Origin: Dyadobacter sp. 676
GTDB lineage: Bacteria; Bacteroidota; Bacteroidia; Cytophagales; Spirosomataceae
DNA: 64,000 bases
Assembly: GCF_040448675.1 (NCBI RefSeq)
Contig: NZ_CP159289.1
Location: 1,860,001 to 1,924,000, forward strand
Direction of reading: 5' to 3'
The position numbers were made by a program, and so were the translations under genes. Shown here piece by piece: positions 28,859-37,436 of this stretch (positions are counted from its first letter, which is position 1; every line of letters begins with the position of its first letter). The notes under the pieces were generated by a model. The model made no database searches, had not been told where the DNA came from, and saw only the letters and a list, made by a program, of their open reading frames with translations.

Positions 28859-30238
28859 TCAAACCGGCTGATTCAGAAAAAGCGACATAAAAAGCTCATC
28901 CAGGTGCGCCACAGGTACCACTTCGATTTTCCCTCTTTTTAAATCCAGCCCTTTGCTGTTGTATTTTGAAATATAAATCTTTTTAAATCCCAGTTTTTCC
29001 GCCTCCGAAACGCGGCTATCGATCCGGTTCACAGCGCGAACCTCCCCACCCAACCCTACTTCCGCCGCAAAACATACGGATGCCGGGATGAACTTATCCT
29101 CATACGAAGAAACGAGCGAGGCAATCACCGCGAGGTCGATCGCGGGATCTTCCACTTTCAGGCCACCGGCTACGTTCAGAAACACATCCTGCACGCCCAA
29201 ACGAAAACCTCCCCGCTTTTCAAGCACCGCCAGCAGCATTTGAAGGCGTTTTGCGTCAAAACCGGTACTGCTTCGTTGTGGCGTCCCGTAAGTGGCTACG
29301 CTCACCAATGATTGTATTTCAACCAAAAGCGGCCGGTTTCCCTCCATCATCGAACCAATGGCAATACCGCTTACCGGTTCATCGCGCTGCGAAATGAGGA
29401 TTTCGGAAGGATTACTCACCTGGCGGAGACCGTTTCCCTGCATTTCGTAGATACCCAGTTCGGAAGTACTCCCAAAACGGTTCTTCATAGTCCGCAGAAT
29501 GCGGTAAGTATTATGCCGGTCACCCTCGAATTGGAGCACGGTATCCACCATGTGTTCCAGCACTTTCGGGCCTGCGAGCGAGCCGTCCTTGGTAATATGC
29601 CCGATCAGGAACACCGGAACGCCCATCTCCTTGGCATACTTCATGAATTCGGCCGTGCATTCGCGCACCTGCGATACGCTGCCGGCACCCGACTCGATGT
29701 AGGTCGACTGCATGGTTTGAATGGAGTCGACGATCAGTATCTCCGGTTGGAAATCCTCTACTTGCCTGAAAATATTCTGCGTTTGCGTGTCGGTCAGAAT
29801 AAAGCAGTTATCACTCCTGGCTGCCATACGCTCCGCGCGCATTTTGATCTGGGCTTCTGATTCTTCACCTGAAACGTAAAGCACCTTTTTGTCGGAAAGC
29901 GTCAATGCGATTTGCAGCATCAATGTCGATTTCCCTATTCCAGGCTCTCCCCCGATGAGTACGAGCGAACCGGGCACGATACCTCCCCCAAGTACGCGGT
30001 TAAGTTCCTCGTCGAATGTCCGGATGCGCGGTTCGTTTTCGTAGACAATTTCCGCAATCGCCCGCGGACGATTTGCCAGATTCACCGATTTCCATGAAAC
30101 CCCTGTTTTTTTATCCTCTTTTTCGATAACTTCCTGTACGAAAGTATTCCATTCGCCGCAGGACGGACACCTGCCGACCCATTTTGGCGAATTATACCCA
30201 CATTCCTGACAAAAATATGCGGTCCTGGCTTTGGCCAT
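28859..30238 (-). CDS. radA: DNA repair protein RadA
   Basis: 459 residues, full length. RadA (Sms) is a RecA-like ATPase that promotes strand exchange and branch migration in recombination. N-terminal zinc finger CQECGYNSPKWVGRCPSC near residues 9-27, Walker A GGEPGIGKST near residue 98, the RadA-specific KNRFGSTSELG motif, and a Lon-like C-terminal domain with DLAVIASLVSS and FAAEVGLGGEVRAV. It is convergent with the DUF58 gene, 13 bp away. Confidence 0.97.
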   Translation of the reverse strand: MAKARTAYFCQECGYNSPKWVGRCPSCGEWNTFVQEVIEKEDKKTGVSWKSVNLANRPRAIAEIVYENEPRIRTFDEELNRVLGGGIVPGSLVLIGGEPGIGKSTLMLQIALTLSDKKVLYVSGEESEAQIKMRAERMAARSDNCFILTDTQTQNIFRQVEDFQPEILIVDSIQTMQSTYIESGAGSVSQVRECTAEFMKYAKEMGVPVFLIGHITKDGSLAGPKVLEHMVDTVLQFEGDRHNTYRILRTMKNRFGSTSELGIYEMQGNGLRQVSNPSEILISQRDEPVSGIAIGSMMEGNRPLLVEIQSLVSVATYGTPQRSSTGFDAKRLQMLLAVLEKRGGFRLGVQDVFLNVAGGLKVEDPAIDLAVIASLVSSYEDKFIPASVCFAAEVGLGGEVRAVNRIDSRVSEAEKLGFKKIYISKYNSKGLDLKRGKIEVVPVAHLDELFMSLFLNQPV

Positions 30239-30403
30239 AATAGAAAAATCTAATTTATATCCTCTTGGTGACTAACGTTTTTCCGGTGATATTAATCCAA
30301 TATTTGGATGTTTTGGCCACAAAATCAAAAAAAATGTAGGATAGGTATAGTTTTTTGCAATTTGGCGTTATTATCCGGTTTTACTTAAAAAATTATATTA
30401 TCC

Positions 30404-31120
30404 ATGAACATCCTGACAAAAGTGGCCTGTGGCTGTTTGCTGTGCATTTTGGCATTCCCAAATGTCCAGGCCCAGAAAAAAGGTTTTGCGTTCGGTATCA
30501 AGGGAGGAGTGAATTTGTCGCGGCTTACAATGGGCGACGTTTTTACGACGCGTTACGATGAAAATGGAAATCCTTACCTGGGATACGATGGCAAAGAGGT
30601 TCGGGACAACCTGAAAGAAAGTTTCAATACAAGGACCGGCGCCGTGGGCGGTGTCTGGATGCGCTTTGGCCGGACTATATTTATACAGCCCGAGGTACTG
30701 ATTTCAACAAAAGGCGGTTCGTTCAAAATCATCCAGAACGACCAGGAAGTACCGGTTGAAAAAACAGTCAATGTCAAATACAGCAATATTGATGTCCCGT
30801 TATTGATCGGCCTGAAAGGGGGCCCTTTCCGCATTCTGGCCGGACCCGTCACGTCCTTCCGGATCGGCGACAACCAGCGGTTGCGCGATGCTTTCAAATA
30901 TTACACTTCCGACCTGAGCAACGCCATGTCGGAAGCCACGTTCGGCTACCAGCTCGGCGCAGGGCTCGATTTGGGCAATTTCAGTCTGGATGTAAGAAAA
31001 GAAGGTTCATTCACGAACCTGGCATCGTTCCAGGTAAGCGGCCAGCCTATCAATGGCGGCGCATCATTGAAGCAAAAAGTGAGTTCCTGGCAGGTGACGC
31101 TGGGGCTGAAGTTGTTTTAA
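30404..31120 (+). CDS. Porin family / outer-membrane beta-barrel protein
   Basis: 238 residues with a signal peptide (MNILTKVACGCLLCILAFPNVQAQ). The rest is an 8-stranded-type barrel: GFAFGIKGGVNLSRLT at the start, alternating amphipathic strands, PFRILAGPVTSFRIGD, and a final strand SWQVTLGLKLF that ends on an aromatic residue as expected for BAM recognition. It belongs to the PorT-like (outer-membrane beta-barrel, OMP_b-brl_2) family of Bacteroidota. It stands alone on its strand. Transported substrate, if any, is unknown. Confidence 0.87.
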   Translation: MNILTKVACGCLLCILAFPNVQAQKKGFAFGIKGGVNLSRLTMGDVFTTRYDENGNPYLGYDGKEVRDNLKESFNTRTGAVGGVWMRFGRTIFIQPEVLISTKGGSFKIIQNDQEVPVEKTVNVKYSNIDVPLLIGLKGGPFRILAGPVTSFRIGDNQRLRDAFKYYTSDLSNAMSEATFGYQLGAGLDLGNFSLDVRKEGSFTNLASFQVSGQPINGGASLKQKVSSWQVTLGLKLF

Positions 31121-31275
31121 TGACCGAATGAGTGAATGGTGAATGAGTGAATCGGTGAATGGGTATTTACAATTTCTGAGACTCGTGATTTAAATCGGCC
31201 TCAATATTCGGCCATTCAATCATTCGGTCATTCAATCATTAAAAATTTATTCACTCATTCAAAATTCATTCACCT
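31121..31275. repeat. Self-complementary intergenic array of GAATGAGTGAAT-like words
   Basis: Left arm 31121-31163 repeats GAATGAGTGAAT / GGTGAATG words; right arm about 31210-31275 repeats the complement (CATTCAATCATTCGG, TTCACTCATTC). The two could fold into one long imperfect hairpin. It occupies the 3' side of the barrel gene, in the gap to the convergent LytTR gene, and has no open frame. Confidence 0.75.
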
Positions 31276-31290
31276 CCACAAAACAAAACG

Positions 31291-31325
31291 AGCAGCCTTC
31301 GATCGTAGCGATGGCTGCTGTTTTT
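31291..31325 (+). terminator. Intrinsic terminator
   Basis: AGCAGCC (31291-31297) pairs with GGCTGCT (31313-31319) and is followed by GTTTTT. It lies 170 bp downstream of the beta-barrel gene and in front of the convergent LytTR gene. Confidence 0.7.
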
Positions 31326-31361
31326 ATGAATAACCCACTAATTTAATTCACCAAATATCTT

Positions 31362-31760
31362 TTATGCGCTGATGCGGAGGTTGCTGTGATCGAGAAGGCC
31401 GGACACCTCTTTGATTTTTCTGCGTGATACGACCACTTCCTTGCCGCAAGACAGTTTCAGCATGCGGTCGTCTTCCAGGCGTTCCACCACGTAGTCGGCG
31501 TTCACGAGGTATGATTTATGCACGCGGAGAAATTTTGCGTTAAGTTGCTCCGCAAGGGACTTCAATGTCTTCGAAACCAGGTATTTCTTACCTGTATTGG
31601 TATATATGAATGTATAGTTTCCTTCACCTTCGAGGAAAGTGATGACGTCGGGAGTCAAAAAGATCGTTCTGCCCATCGACTGAACTGAAATGTAAGAGCG
31701 GCTGTCGTTATATGATTTCTCTGACAGGTTGGGGCGAGTAAAGCTTGGAAAATTTTTCAT
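31362..31760 (-). CDS. LytTR-family DNA-binding regulator
   Basis: About 132 residues from ATG 31760 (MKNFPSFTRPNLSEK); the longer frame to 31844 overlaps the likely promoter. Nearly all of it is the LytTR DNA-binding domain: ITFLEGEGNYTFIYTNTGKKYLVSKTLKSLAEQL, FLRVHKSYLVNADYV and VVVSRRKIKEV. There is no response-regulator receiver domain and no membrane segment, so it is a stand-alone LytTR protein; some such proteins act with separate sensors. It is divergent to pheS, separated by a gap holding an inverted repeat (31828-31842 / 31922-31936) that could be a binding site. Targets unknown. Confidence 0.9.
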   Translation of the reverse strand: MKNFPSFTRPNLSEKSYNDSRSYISVQSMGRTIFLTPDVITFLEGEGNYTFIYTNTGKKYLVSKTLKSLAEQLNAKFLRVHKSYLVNADYVVERLEDDRMLKLSCGKEVVVSRRKIKEVSGLLDHSNLRISA

Positions 31761-31795
31761 GGTAACTACGCTAATATTGTTGTGATTTCTTGTTC

Positions 31796-31803
31796 CAAAA
31801 TTA
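31796..31803 (-). promoter_or_regulatory. Putative -7 element for the LytTR gene
   Basis: Reads TAATTTTG on the minus strand, matching TAnnTTTG, 36 bp before the ATG at 31760. No TTG at the expected -33 distance was found. Confidence 0.35.
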
Positions 31804-32020
31804 GCACATCGCATGACCTTCAGAAAATACGTAAAAGTACGCACCCCAACACAACCAACTCATTATCAAATATTTAACAAATAGGTAATATATAAAATGA
31901 CGTAACCAAACTTAGTAAAACGCGTAATTTTACGTAGCCCCTGAAACATGGATTTTTCCAATAAACCGCCTCGCCTACGTTTCGCCGGCATTTCACTTCG
32001 GGCAACGAGCTAACTTTCGT

Positions 32021-32028
32021 TATCTTTG
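32021..32028 (+). promoter_or_regulatory. Putative -7 element for pheS
   Basis: TATCTTTG matches the Bacteroidota TAnnTTTG consensus and is 76 bp upstream of the pheS ATG. A consensus TTG at -33 is not evident. Confidence 0.5.
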
Positions 32029-32103
32029 CACAAATTTCGAGGCTCTCATAATGGCGCCTCCGGCTGCCTCAGGACAGCACAGTCACCAATAACAACAGCT
32101 TTT

Positions 32104-33144
32104 ATGATTACCGAGCGGGTAAAAGAGTTAGTTTCAGAAATCGAACAGGCAACAGTTAGTAACAAGGAGCAGCTGGAAGCTTTCAGGTTGAAATATATAA
32201 GTAAGAAAAGCGCGGTAACCGAGCTTTTCGACAACCTCAAAAATATCCCTCAAGAGGACCGCCGGGCCGTCGGCCAGGAGTTAAATACCCTCAAAAATCT
32301 GGCACAAAGCCGTTTTCAGGATTTTCAGTCCGCATTGGAAAATAGCGCGGACAGCTCCCCTGAAATGCTGATCGACCTGACTTTGCCTGTAACTCCCAAC
32401 TTGCAGGGAAGCCTCCACCCGCTAACTATCGTCCGCCGGAGGATCATTGAGATTTTCGAAAGAATGGGTTTCAACGTATCGTACGGGCCGGAAATCGAAA
32501 AGGACTGGTATAATTTCAGCGCATTGAACTTTGCCGATAACCACCCCGCCCGTGAAATGCAGGACACGTTCTTTATCTCGAAAAGTGCGGGCGATGTGAA
32601 AGACGACGTCCTTCTGCGTACGCACACATCCAACGTACAGGTGCGCCTGATGGAACGCCAGAAACCGCCTATCCGCAGCATTATGCCGGGTCGCGTGTTC
32701 CGTAACGAAGCCATTTCGGCACGGGCGCATTGCGTTTTCCACCAGGTGGAAGGGCTCTATGTGGATAAAAATGTAAGTTTCAAGGATTTGAAGGATACGC
32801 TATACCACTTCGCGAAGGAGATGTTCGGGAAGGACTCCAGAATCCGTCTGCGCCCTTCCTACTTTCCATTCACCGAGCCCAGCGCCGAAATCGACGTTTC
32901 CTGCTTTATATGTAAAGGAAAAGGCTGTAATGTTTGCAAGCACACCGGCTGGGTTGAAATTGCCGGCTCGGGAATGGTGGACCCCAATGTATTGGAAAAT
33001 TGCGGTATCGACAGCGAAGAATACACCGGTTTCGCATTCGGAATGGGTATCGAGCGGATTACGATGCTGCGCTACGGTATTAACGACCTGCGTTTGTTTA
33101 CCGAAAACGATGTAAGGTTCCTTCGCCAGTTCGAAGGCGCCTGA
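32104..33144 (+). CDS. pheS: Phenylalanine-tRNA ligase subunit alpha
   Basis: About 346 residues from ATG 32104 (MITERVKELVSEIEQATVSN); the frame is open upstream, but that part is not family sequence. It charges tRNA-Phe as an alpha2-beta2 complex with PheT, which is not adjacent here. N-terminal coiled-coil tRNA-binding region, then class II motifs: FERMGFNVSYGPEIEKDWYNF, LLRTHTSNVQVR (motif 1-2 region), PGRVFRNEAISARAHCVFHQVEG (motif 2), and GFAFGMGIERITMLRYGINDLR (motif 3). A cysteine-rich segment CFICKGKGCNVCKH lies at about residues 265-280, a known variant insert in Bacteroidota. Confidence 0.97.
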   Translation: MITERVKELVSEIEQATVSNKEQLEAFRLKYISKKSAVTELFDNLKNIPQEDRRAVGQELNTLKNLAQSRFQDFQSALENSADSSPEMLIDLTLPVTPNLQGSLHPLTIVRRRIIEIFERMGFNVSYGPEIEKDWYNFSALNFADNHPAREMQDTFFISKSAGDVKDDVLLRTHTSNVQVRLMERQKPPIRSIMPGRVFRNEAISARAHCVFHQVEGLYVDKNVSFKDLKDTLYHFAKEMFGKDSRIRLRPSYFPFTEPSAEIDVSCFICKGKGCNVCKHTGWVEIAGSGMVDPNVLENCGIDSEEYTGFAFGMGIERITMLRYGINDLRLFTENDVRFLRQFEGA

Positions 33145-33158
33145 TCGGAAATACTTTT

Positions 33159-33206
33159 AAAAGCGAATGCCCCCGAGATGGTACCATTTCGGGGACATTC
33201 GCTTTT
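33159..33206. terminator. Bidirectional intrinsic terminator
   Basis: A long hairpin between AAAAGCGAATG (33159-33169) and CATTCGCTTTT (33196-33206), with CCCCGA/TCGGGG in the inner stem. It lies in the 72-bp gap between the convergent pheS and esterase genes. Confidence 0.85.
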
Positions 33207-33216
33207 GGGGCAGATA

Positions 33217-33948
33217 TCAAAACCGCGTTTCCAGGTAATATGGAAGCATTTTCTTCCAGGCCCACCATTCGTGAGGAATATCGCTCCCCCAGATATCCAG
33301 CTCGTGCGGTACATTCTTTGAAGCTAGTATCGACGATATGTGCCTCGAATAATCCGGCACTTCGTACGCACCGGAACCCGTCACAAAATGGATATGGCGG
33401 CTGTCGCGGTACATCGATAAATGCCATTCTGCTTTGAGGTTCGGCAAATAATGCACCGGCGAATTGAAATAGACGTTGTCGTCGTAGTACCCATTCGTGT
33501 AAACGCTCAGGTCATAGCACCCACTCATGGCGATTACCCCGTGAATGTAATCGGGGTGTTTAAAAAACAGGTTCGCGGCGTGCAATGCCCCGAACGACGC
33601 GCCGGCGGCGATAATCTCGTTGGTTGGGCTGGAATCCTGCTTGATAAAAGGCACTACTTCCTTAATCACGTAATCATTGAAAGCCTGGTGCCGCACCGCC
33701 TTGTCGTACCCGTGCATGTACGGGTTTAGCCAGCTTTCCCCATTAATGCTGTTGATACAATAAACTTTAACTTTTCCGGAATAGATGTAGGGCTCGATGC
33801 TGTCTACCAACCCATTCCGTTCATATTCCAGGTAATCGGACGCCGCGGTAGGAATGAGCAGAAGGGCGACCCCGTAATGCCCGTAAACGGCAATTTCCAT
33901 TTCCTTGTTAAGCGCCGGACTGAACCATCCGGTTATATGGCGTTGCAT
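33217..33948 (-). CDS. Alpha/beta hydrolase, esterase-D/IroE-like
   Basis: 243 residues, cytoplasmic by lack of a signal peptide. An alpha/beta-hydrolase fold of the esterase (PF00756) group: GASFGAL near residue 118 is the nucleophile elbow (G-x-S-x-G), preceded by a strand and followed by the helix. WWAWKKMLPYY near the C-terminus is characteristic of a subgroup often next to permuted ATP-grasp genes; here the ATP-grasp gene is 120 bp upstream on the same strand. Its substrate is not known. It is convergent with pheS. Confidence 0.85.
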   Translation of the reverse strand: MQRHITGWFSPALNKEMEIAVYGHYGVALLLIPTAASDYLEYERNGLVDSIEPYIYSGKVKVYCINSINGESWLNPYMHGYDKAVRHQAFNDYVIKEVVPFIKQDSSPTNEIIAAGASFGALHAANLFFKHPDYIHGVIAMSGCYDLSVYTNGYYDDNVYFNSPVHYLPNLKAEWHLSMYRDSRHIHFVTGSGAYEVPDYSRHISSILASKNVPHELDIWGSDIPHEWWAWKKMLPYYLETRF

Positions 33949-34068
33949 TGTTCGATCATTTAAGTTACTGACTATTCATTCTCTGAAATCCAGGCAGTTC
34001 AAACAAGGTTTATCGAAAACTCATAAACCGTTATCACGAACAGCCTGCCAGTAACTGTTAATGATAAC

Positions 34069-35499
34069 TTAATACAATACCCACGTATCTTTTCCGCCAC
34101 CACCCTGCGACGAATTCACCACAAGCGATCCCTTACGCAACGCGACGCGCGTCAGTCCCCCGGGGATTACGCTGATATCGTCACCGTATAAGATGTAAGG
34201 CCGCAAATCTACGTGACGTCCTTCGGCGTGTCCGTTGATCATACAAGGCACTCTCGATAATGAAATCGTAGGTTGGGCAATATAATTCCGCGGATTGGCC
34301 TTTATTTTCTGACGGAAAAGCGCATGCTCTTCCTCCGTCGCCTTCGGCCCGATCAGCATTCCGTAACCACCGGCCTCATTTGCCTCTTTTACAACCAGTT
34401 CTGAAATATTCTCAAGAACATAATGCATATCATCCTCTTCGCCGCAGATATAGGTTCTTACATTCGGAATAATCGCTTCTTCGCCCAGATAGTACCTGAT
34501 CATGCGCGGAACGTAGGCGTACACCACTTTGTCGTCGGCTACTCCGGTGCCCGGGGCGTTGGCCAATGCTACGCGTCCTTTTTTATACACTTCGAAAATC
34601 CCCGGGATACCGATCAGCGAATCCTCACGGAATGCTTCGGGATCCATGAAAGTATCATCAATACGGCGGTAGATCACGTCCACAATCTGCAGGCCGTTGG
34701 TCGTACGCATTTTCACGTACCCGTCCGAAACCACGAGGTCGCGCGTATCGACCAGCTCCACGCCCATTTGTTGCGCGAGGTACGAATGCTCGAAATATGC
34801 GGAGTTATAAATGCCCGGCGTCAGCACGGCTACCGTCGGATTCGGGCGATCTGCGAGGTGTTGCAGCATCTGCAGCAGGCGCGTCGGGTAATCGGAAACC
34901 GGCCTTACGCCTGTGCGTGCGAGCACGTCCGGGAAGATCTGCTTCGACAGTTCCCTGTTTTCCAGCATGTAGGAAACGCCCGACGGGCACCGGAGGTTGT
35001 CTTCCAGCACCATGAAAGTACCGTCGTCGCCCTTGATCAGATCGGTACCCGTAATGTGGCACCATATGCCCTTCGGCGGTTTCAGGCCGATACAGGGTTT
35101 GAGAAAGCATTTGCTCGACTCAATCAGTTCCCGGGGGACCACGCCATCGTTCAATATGTTTTGCTCATTGTAAACATCGTCGATAAACATGTTCAATGCC
35201 TTGATCCGCTGTTTCAGCCCCTTTTCAAGCCACTCCCACTCGGCATTCGACAGCACCCGCGGGATGATGTCGATCGGCATGATCCGTTCGGTACCTTCCC
35301 CTTCCGAATACACATTAAAGGTAATGCCCATCGATAATAGCGCACGCTCGGTTGCCAGCTGGCGGTTGGTGAGGTCTTCATGCGTGAGGTTTTCGAATTT
35401 ATTCTTTAAATGCTCATAGCCCGGACGTATTTCGCCAGATGGGGTAAACATCTCATCGAAGAAATTTTCTATTTGGTAATTTGAAAATGAAAAATTCAT
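34069..35499 (-). CDS. Circularly permuted type 2 ATP-grasp protein (DUF404/DUF407)
   Basis: About 476 residues from ATG 35499 (MNFSFSNYQIENFFDEMF); the TTG at 35508 is upstream and weaker. The fold carries out ATP-dependent ligation of a carboxylate to an amine in related proteins. Seen: DEMFTPSGEIRPGYEHL at the start, the WEWLEKGLKQRIKALNMFIDD segment, DLIKGDDGTFMVLEDNLRCPSGVSY with acidic metal-binding residues, and a C-terminal DLRPYILYGDDISVIPGGLTRVALRKG. Usually such a gene lies with an alpha-E (DUF403) protein and a transglutaminase-like protease; none is visible in this window, only the esterase gene. The product of the reaction is unknown. Confidence 0.92.
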   Translation of the reverse strand: MNFSFSNYQIENFFDEMFTPSGEIRPGYEHLKNKFENLTHEDLTNRQLATERALLSMGITFNVYSEGEGTERIMPIDIIPRVLSNAEWEWLEKGLKQRIKALNMFIDDVYNEQNILNDGVVPRELIESSKCFLKPCIGLKPPKGIWCHITGTDLIKGDDGTFMVLEDNLRCPSGVSYMLENRELSKQIFPDVLARTGVRPVSDYPTRLLQMLQHLADRPNPTVAVLTPGIYNSAYFEHSYLAQQMGVELVDTRDLVVSDGYVKMRTTNGLQIVDVIYRRIDDTFMDPEAFREDSLIGIPGIFEVYKKGRVALANAPGTGVADDKVVYAYVPRMIRYYLGEEAIIPNVRTYICGEEDDMHYVLENISELVVKEANEAGGYGMLIGPKATEEEHALFRQKIKANPRNYIAQPTISLSRVPCMINGHAEGRHVDLRPYILYGDDISVIPGGLTRVALRKGSLVVNSSQGGGGKDTWVLY

Positions 35500-35824
35500 A
35501 CAATTCAAAATTTGAATAAGTCAATACCTATAGTTCACAGAACAATATATGGTCAATGTATGAATTAACAAAACAAATACCAATTACAGCCCGACAGCGA
35601 CCGCGCATTTGGTTTGCTCACAAAAACCGGCTTTCCCTAAATTATTTGACACCGACAGCCTACGAAGCGGCAACCGTTCGCTCAATTCCTCCGTATTAAA
35701 ATCGTGCCGCCCGCCGTTCAGGAATATTATTTACGCAATCCGTAAACATTGTTGCAAGTCAGTAACGTTAGCATTTTCTTTGTACCTGATTAAAATGTCG
35801 GCACCCCACCGAATCACGTTCCCT
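35500..35824. other. Intergenic region between divergent genes
   Basis: 325 bp with A+T-rich character, in front of the ATP-grasp gene (minus strand) and the DUF5723 gene (plus strand). An alternative ATG for DUF5723 lies at 35795. I found no good TAnnTTTG element, no RNA gene and no clear repeat. Confidence 0.5.
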
Positions 35825-37372
35825 ATGCAAAGAAGCTGGTTATCCATATTAGGACTGGTCTGCGGATTAACCATCGAAGCCCTGTCCCAGCATCTGCCGG
35901 GAACGGCCATGAGTAATTTTGCCGGAACGAATGCATTGTACCACAACCCGGCGTTTGTGGCCGACAGCCGTTACAGCGTATATGTAAACTTGGTGGGCAC
36001 ACAGTTCTATACCGCCAATAACCACGTCAGATACGAGGCGCCCTACTCTTTCCTGAGCCTGATTACCAATACGGTCCCGGCCAAATACCACAACGAACGC
36101 GGCATGCTGCTCTTCCCGCGCTCCTACCTGGGCGAGAAACTGAACGGCAATAAAAAATACCTCAATGCGGGCGGAGATACCCGCCTGCCGTCGATCATGT
36201 TCAACATGTTCAAAGGCAGGATCGGTGTGAGTTTCTCGTCCCGGGCACGCTATGTCCTGAATACCACGCAGGTAACCGAGCCGATGGCCAGGTTAATCAG
36301 CAAAACCACACAGTTGAAGGAATTACATAATCAGGTTTTTGAAAACCAGTCGGGCCAGTTACACCTGAACGGCCTGGGCGAAATAGCGATGACGCTGGGA
36401 GGAACTGTTTTTGACAATGAAACGGATTATCTCAAAGTCGGCTTCACCGTTAAAAGATTGATCGGCCTTTACAATGCGCATGCCATTATCGAAAACTCCT
36501 CCTACGACATCCAGCCCGACCCCAACTGGGAGAACAAACGACAGTATATCAATGTAAACCAGATCAATGTGCGGTACGCGATCACGCGTGACGAAGGTTT
36601 CCAGAATATAAAGCCCTCCCCGGCCTGGCTGCTGGGTAATGCGCCCCCGGGAAGCGGATGGGGCTTCGACATCGGCGCGGTGTACGAGTATCGCCCCGAC
36701 GTCCACAAAGCGACCTATCGCGAAAGGGGTATCCGGAAGCGTGATGCTTCAAAGAACAAATATCTTTATCGGGTAGCCGTATCGCTCACCGACATCGGCC
36801 GCGTCCATTTCAAAAACCCGGCCTACATTCTTCAACAGGAGACGCACACCACCAACAAGGAGTTCCGCTACGACACCTTTCAGAAGCTGAAAGGTTCCGA
36901 AGGTATTTTCAATGCCATCAACTCGTCGCTGGACGGCGGGCCGCCAATTGCGCCTAACTTTAAATCAGTGCTGCCCATGGCGTTCCAGGCCAGCGTCGAT
37001 TATAATATCAGGCCCAATGTGTACGTCAACGGGCTTTGGGTACAAAACCTGATTTCCCAGGGCGCATTCGGGATGAAGGCGGAATCGTATATCGGCGTAA
37101 CACCCCGCTACGAGCACAAATGGTACGAAATATCGGTTCCAATGTCGCTCATGAATCGTTACCGCTCACCGGCCATCGGGCTTGCGGGGCGAATAGGGCC
37201 GCTATGGCTGGGGACCGATCACCTTACGGGTCTGCTGAATATCGGCAATCCGAAGGCATTCAATCTTTATTTCGGCATATCGGGAGGCCTCTTCCGAAAA
37301 CCGCCCGAATCGCAGAACAAATGCTGGCCACCCGAGGATTCGTGGCTCCGGCGCATTTTTTCCAAACGATAA
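35825..37372 (+). CDS. DUF5723 family outer-membrane/secretion-associated protein
   Basis: About 515 residues from ATG 35825, chosen because it opens a signal peptide (MQRSWLSILGLVCGLTIEALSQ). The body is rich in beta-strands with outer-membrane barrel character: MSNFAGTNALYHNPAFVADSRYSVY at the start, alternating strand stretches and aromatic residues, SDRIGRV-like AVSLTDIGRVHFKNPAY in the middle, and a final strand NLYFGISGGLFRKPP with a short tail. Members of DUF5723 are exported and conserved in Bacteroidota; the function is not known to me. It stands 64 bp upstream of msrB. Confidence 0.85.
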   Translation: MQRSWLSILGLVCGLTIEALSQHLPGTAMSNFAGTNALYHNPAFVADSRYSVYVNLVGTQFYTANNHVRYEAPYSFLSLITNTVPAKYHNERGMLLFPRSYLGEKLNGNKKYLNAGGDTRLPSIMFNMFKGRIGVSFSSRARYVLNTTQVTEPMARLISKTTQLKELHNQVFENQSGQLHLNGLGEIAMTLGGTVFDNETDYLKVGFTVKRLIGLYNAHAIIENSSYDIQPDPNWENKRQYINVNQINVRYAITRDEGFQNIKPSPAWLLGNAPPGSGWGFDIGAVYEYRPDVHKATYRERGIRKRDASKNKYLYRVAVSLTDIGRVHFKNPAYILQQETHTTNKEFRYDTFQKLKGSEGIFNAINSSLDGGPPIAPNFKSVLPMAFQASVDYNIRPNVYVNGLWVQNLISQGAFGMKAESYIGVTPRYEHKWYEISVPMSLMNRYRSPAIGLAGRIGPLWLGTDHLTGLLNIGNPKAFNLYFGISGGLFRKPPESQNKCWPPEDSWLRRIFSKR

Positions 37373-37436
37373 TTGCCGCTTCAACGTTATCAAGGGATGT
37401 GGTACGATTTTTCTGGCCATTCCAAAAAACAAACCG

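Larger units (their letters stand above)
31761..32103. other. Intergenic region between LytTR and pheS with a 15-bp inverted repeat
   Basis: No open frame of note in this 343-bp gap between divergent genes. It holds a -7-like TAATTTTG on the minus strand (31796-31803), a TATCTTTG on the plus strand (32021-32028), and a pair of 15-mers: 31828-31842 and, in inverted orientation, 31922-31936, matching at 14 of 15 bases. A related GACGTAAC lies at about 31898-31905. The 45 bp after 32028 form the pheS leader. Confidence 0.6.

Noticed and set aside
34423..35337. Long open frame antisense to the ATP-grasp gene (304 codons)
   Set aside because: Shadow of a well-matched DUF404/407 protein; the antisense product is His/Arg-rich with no domain.
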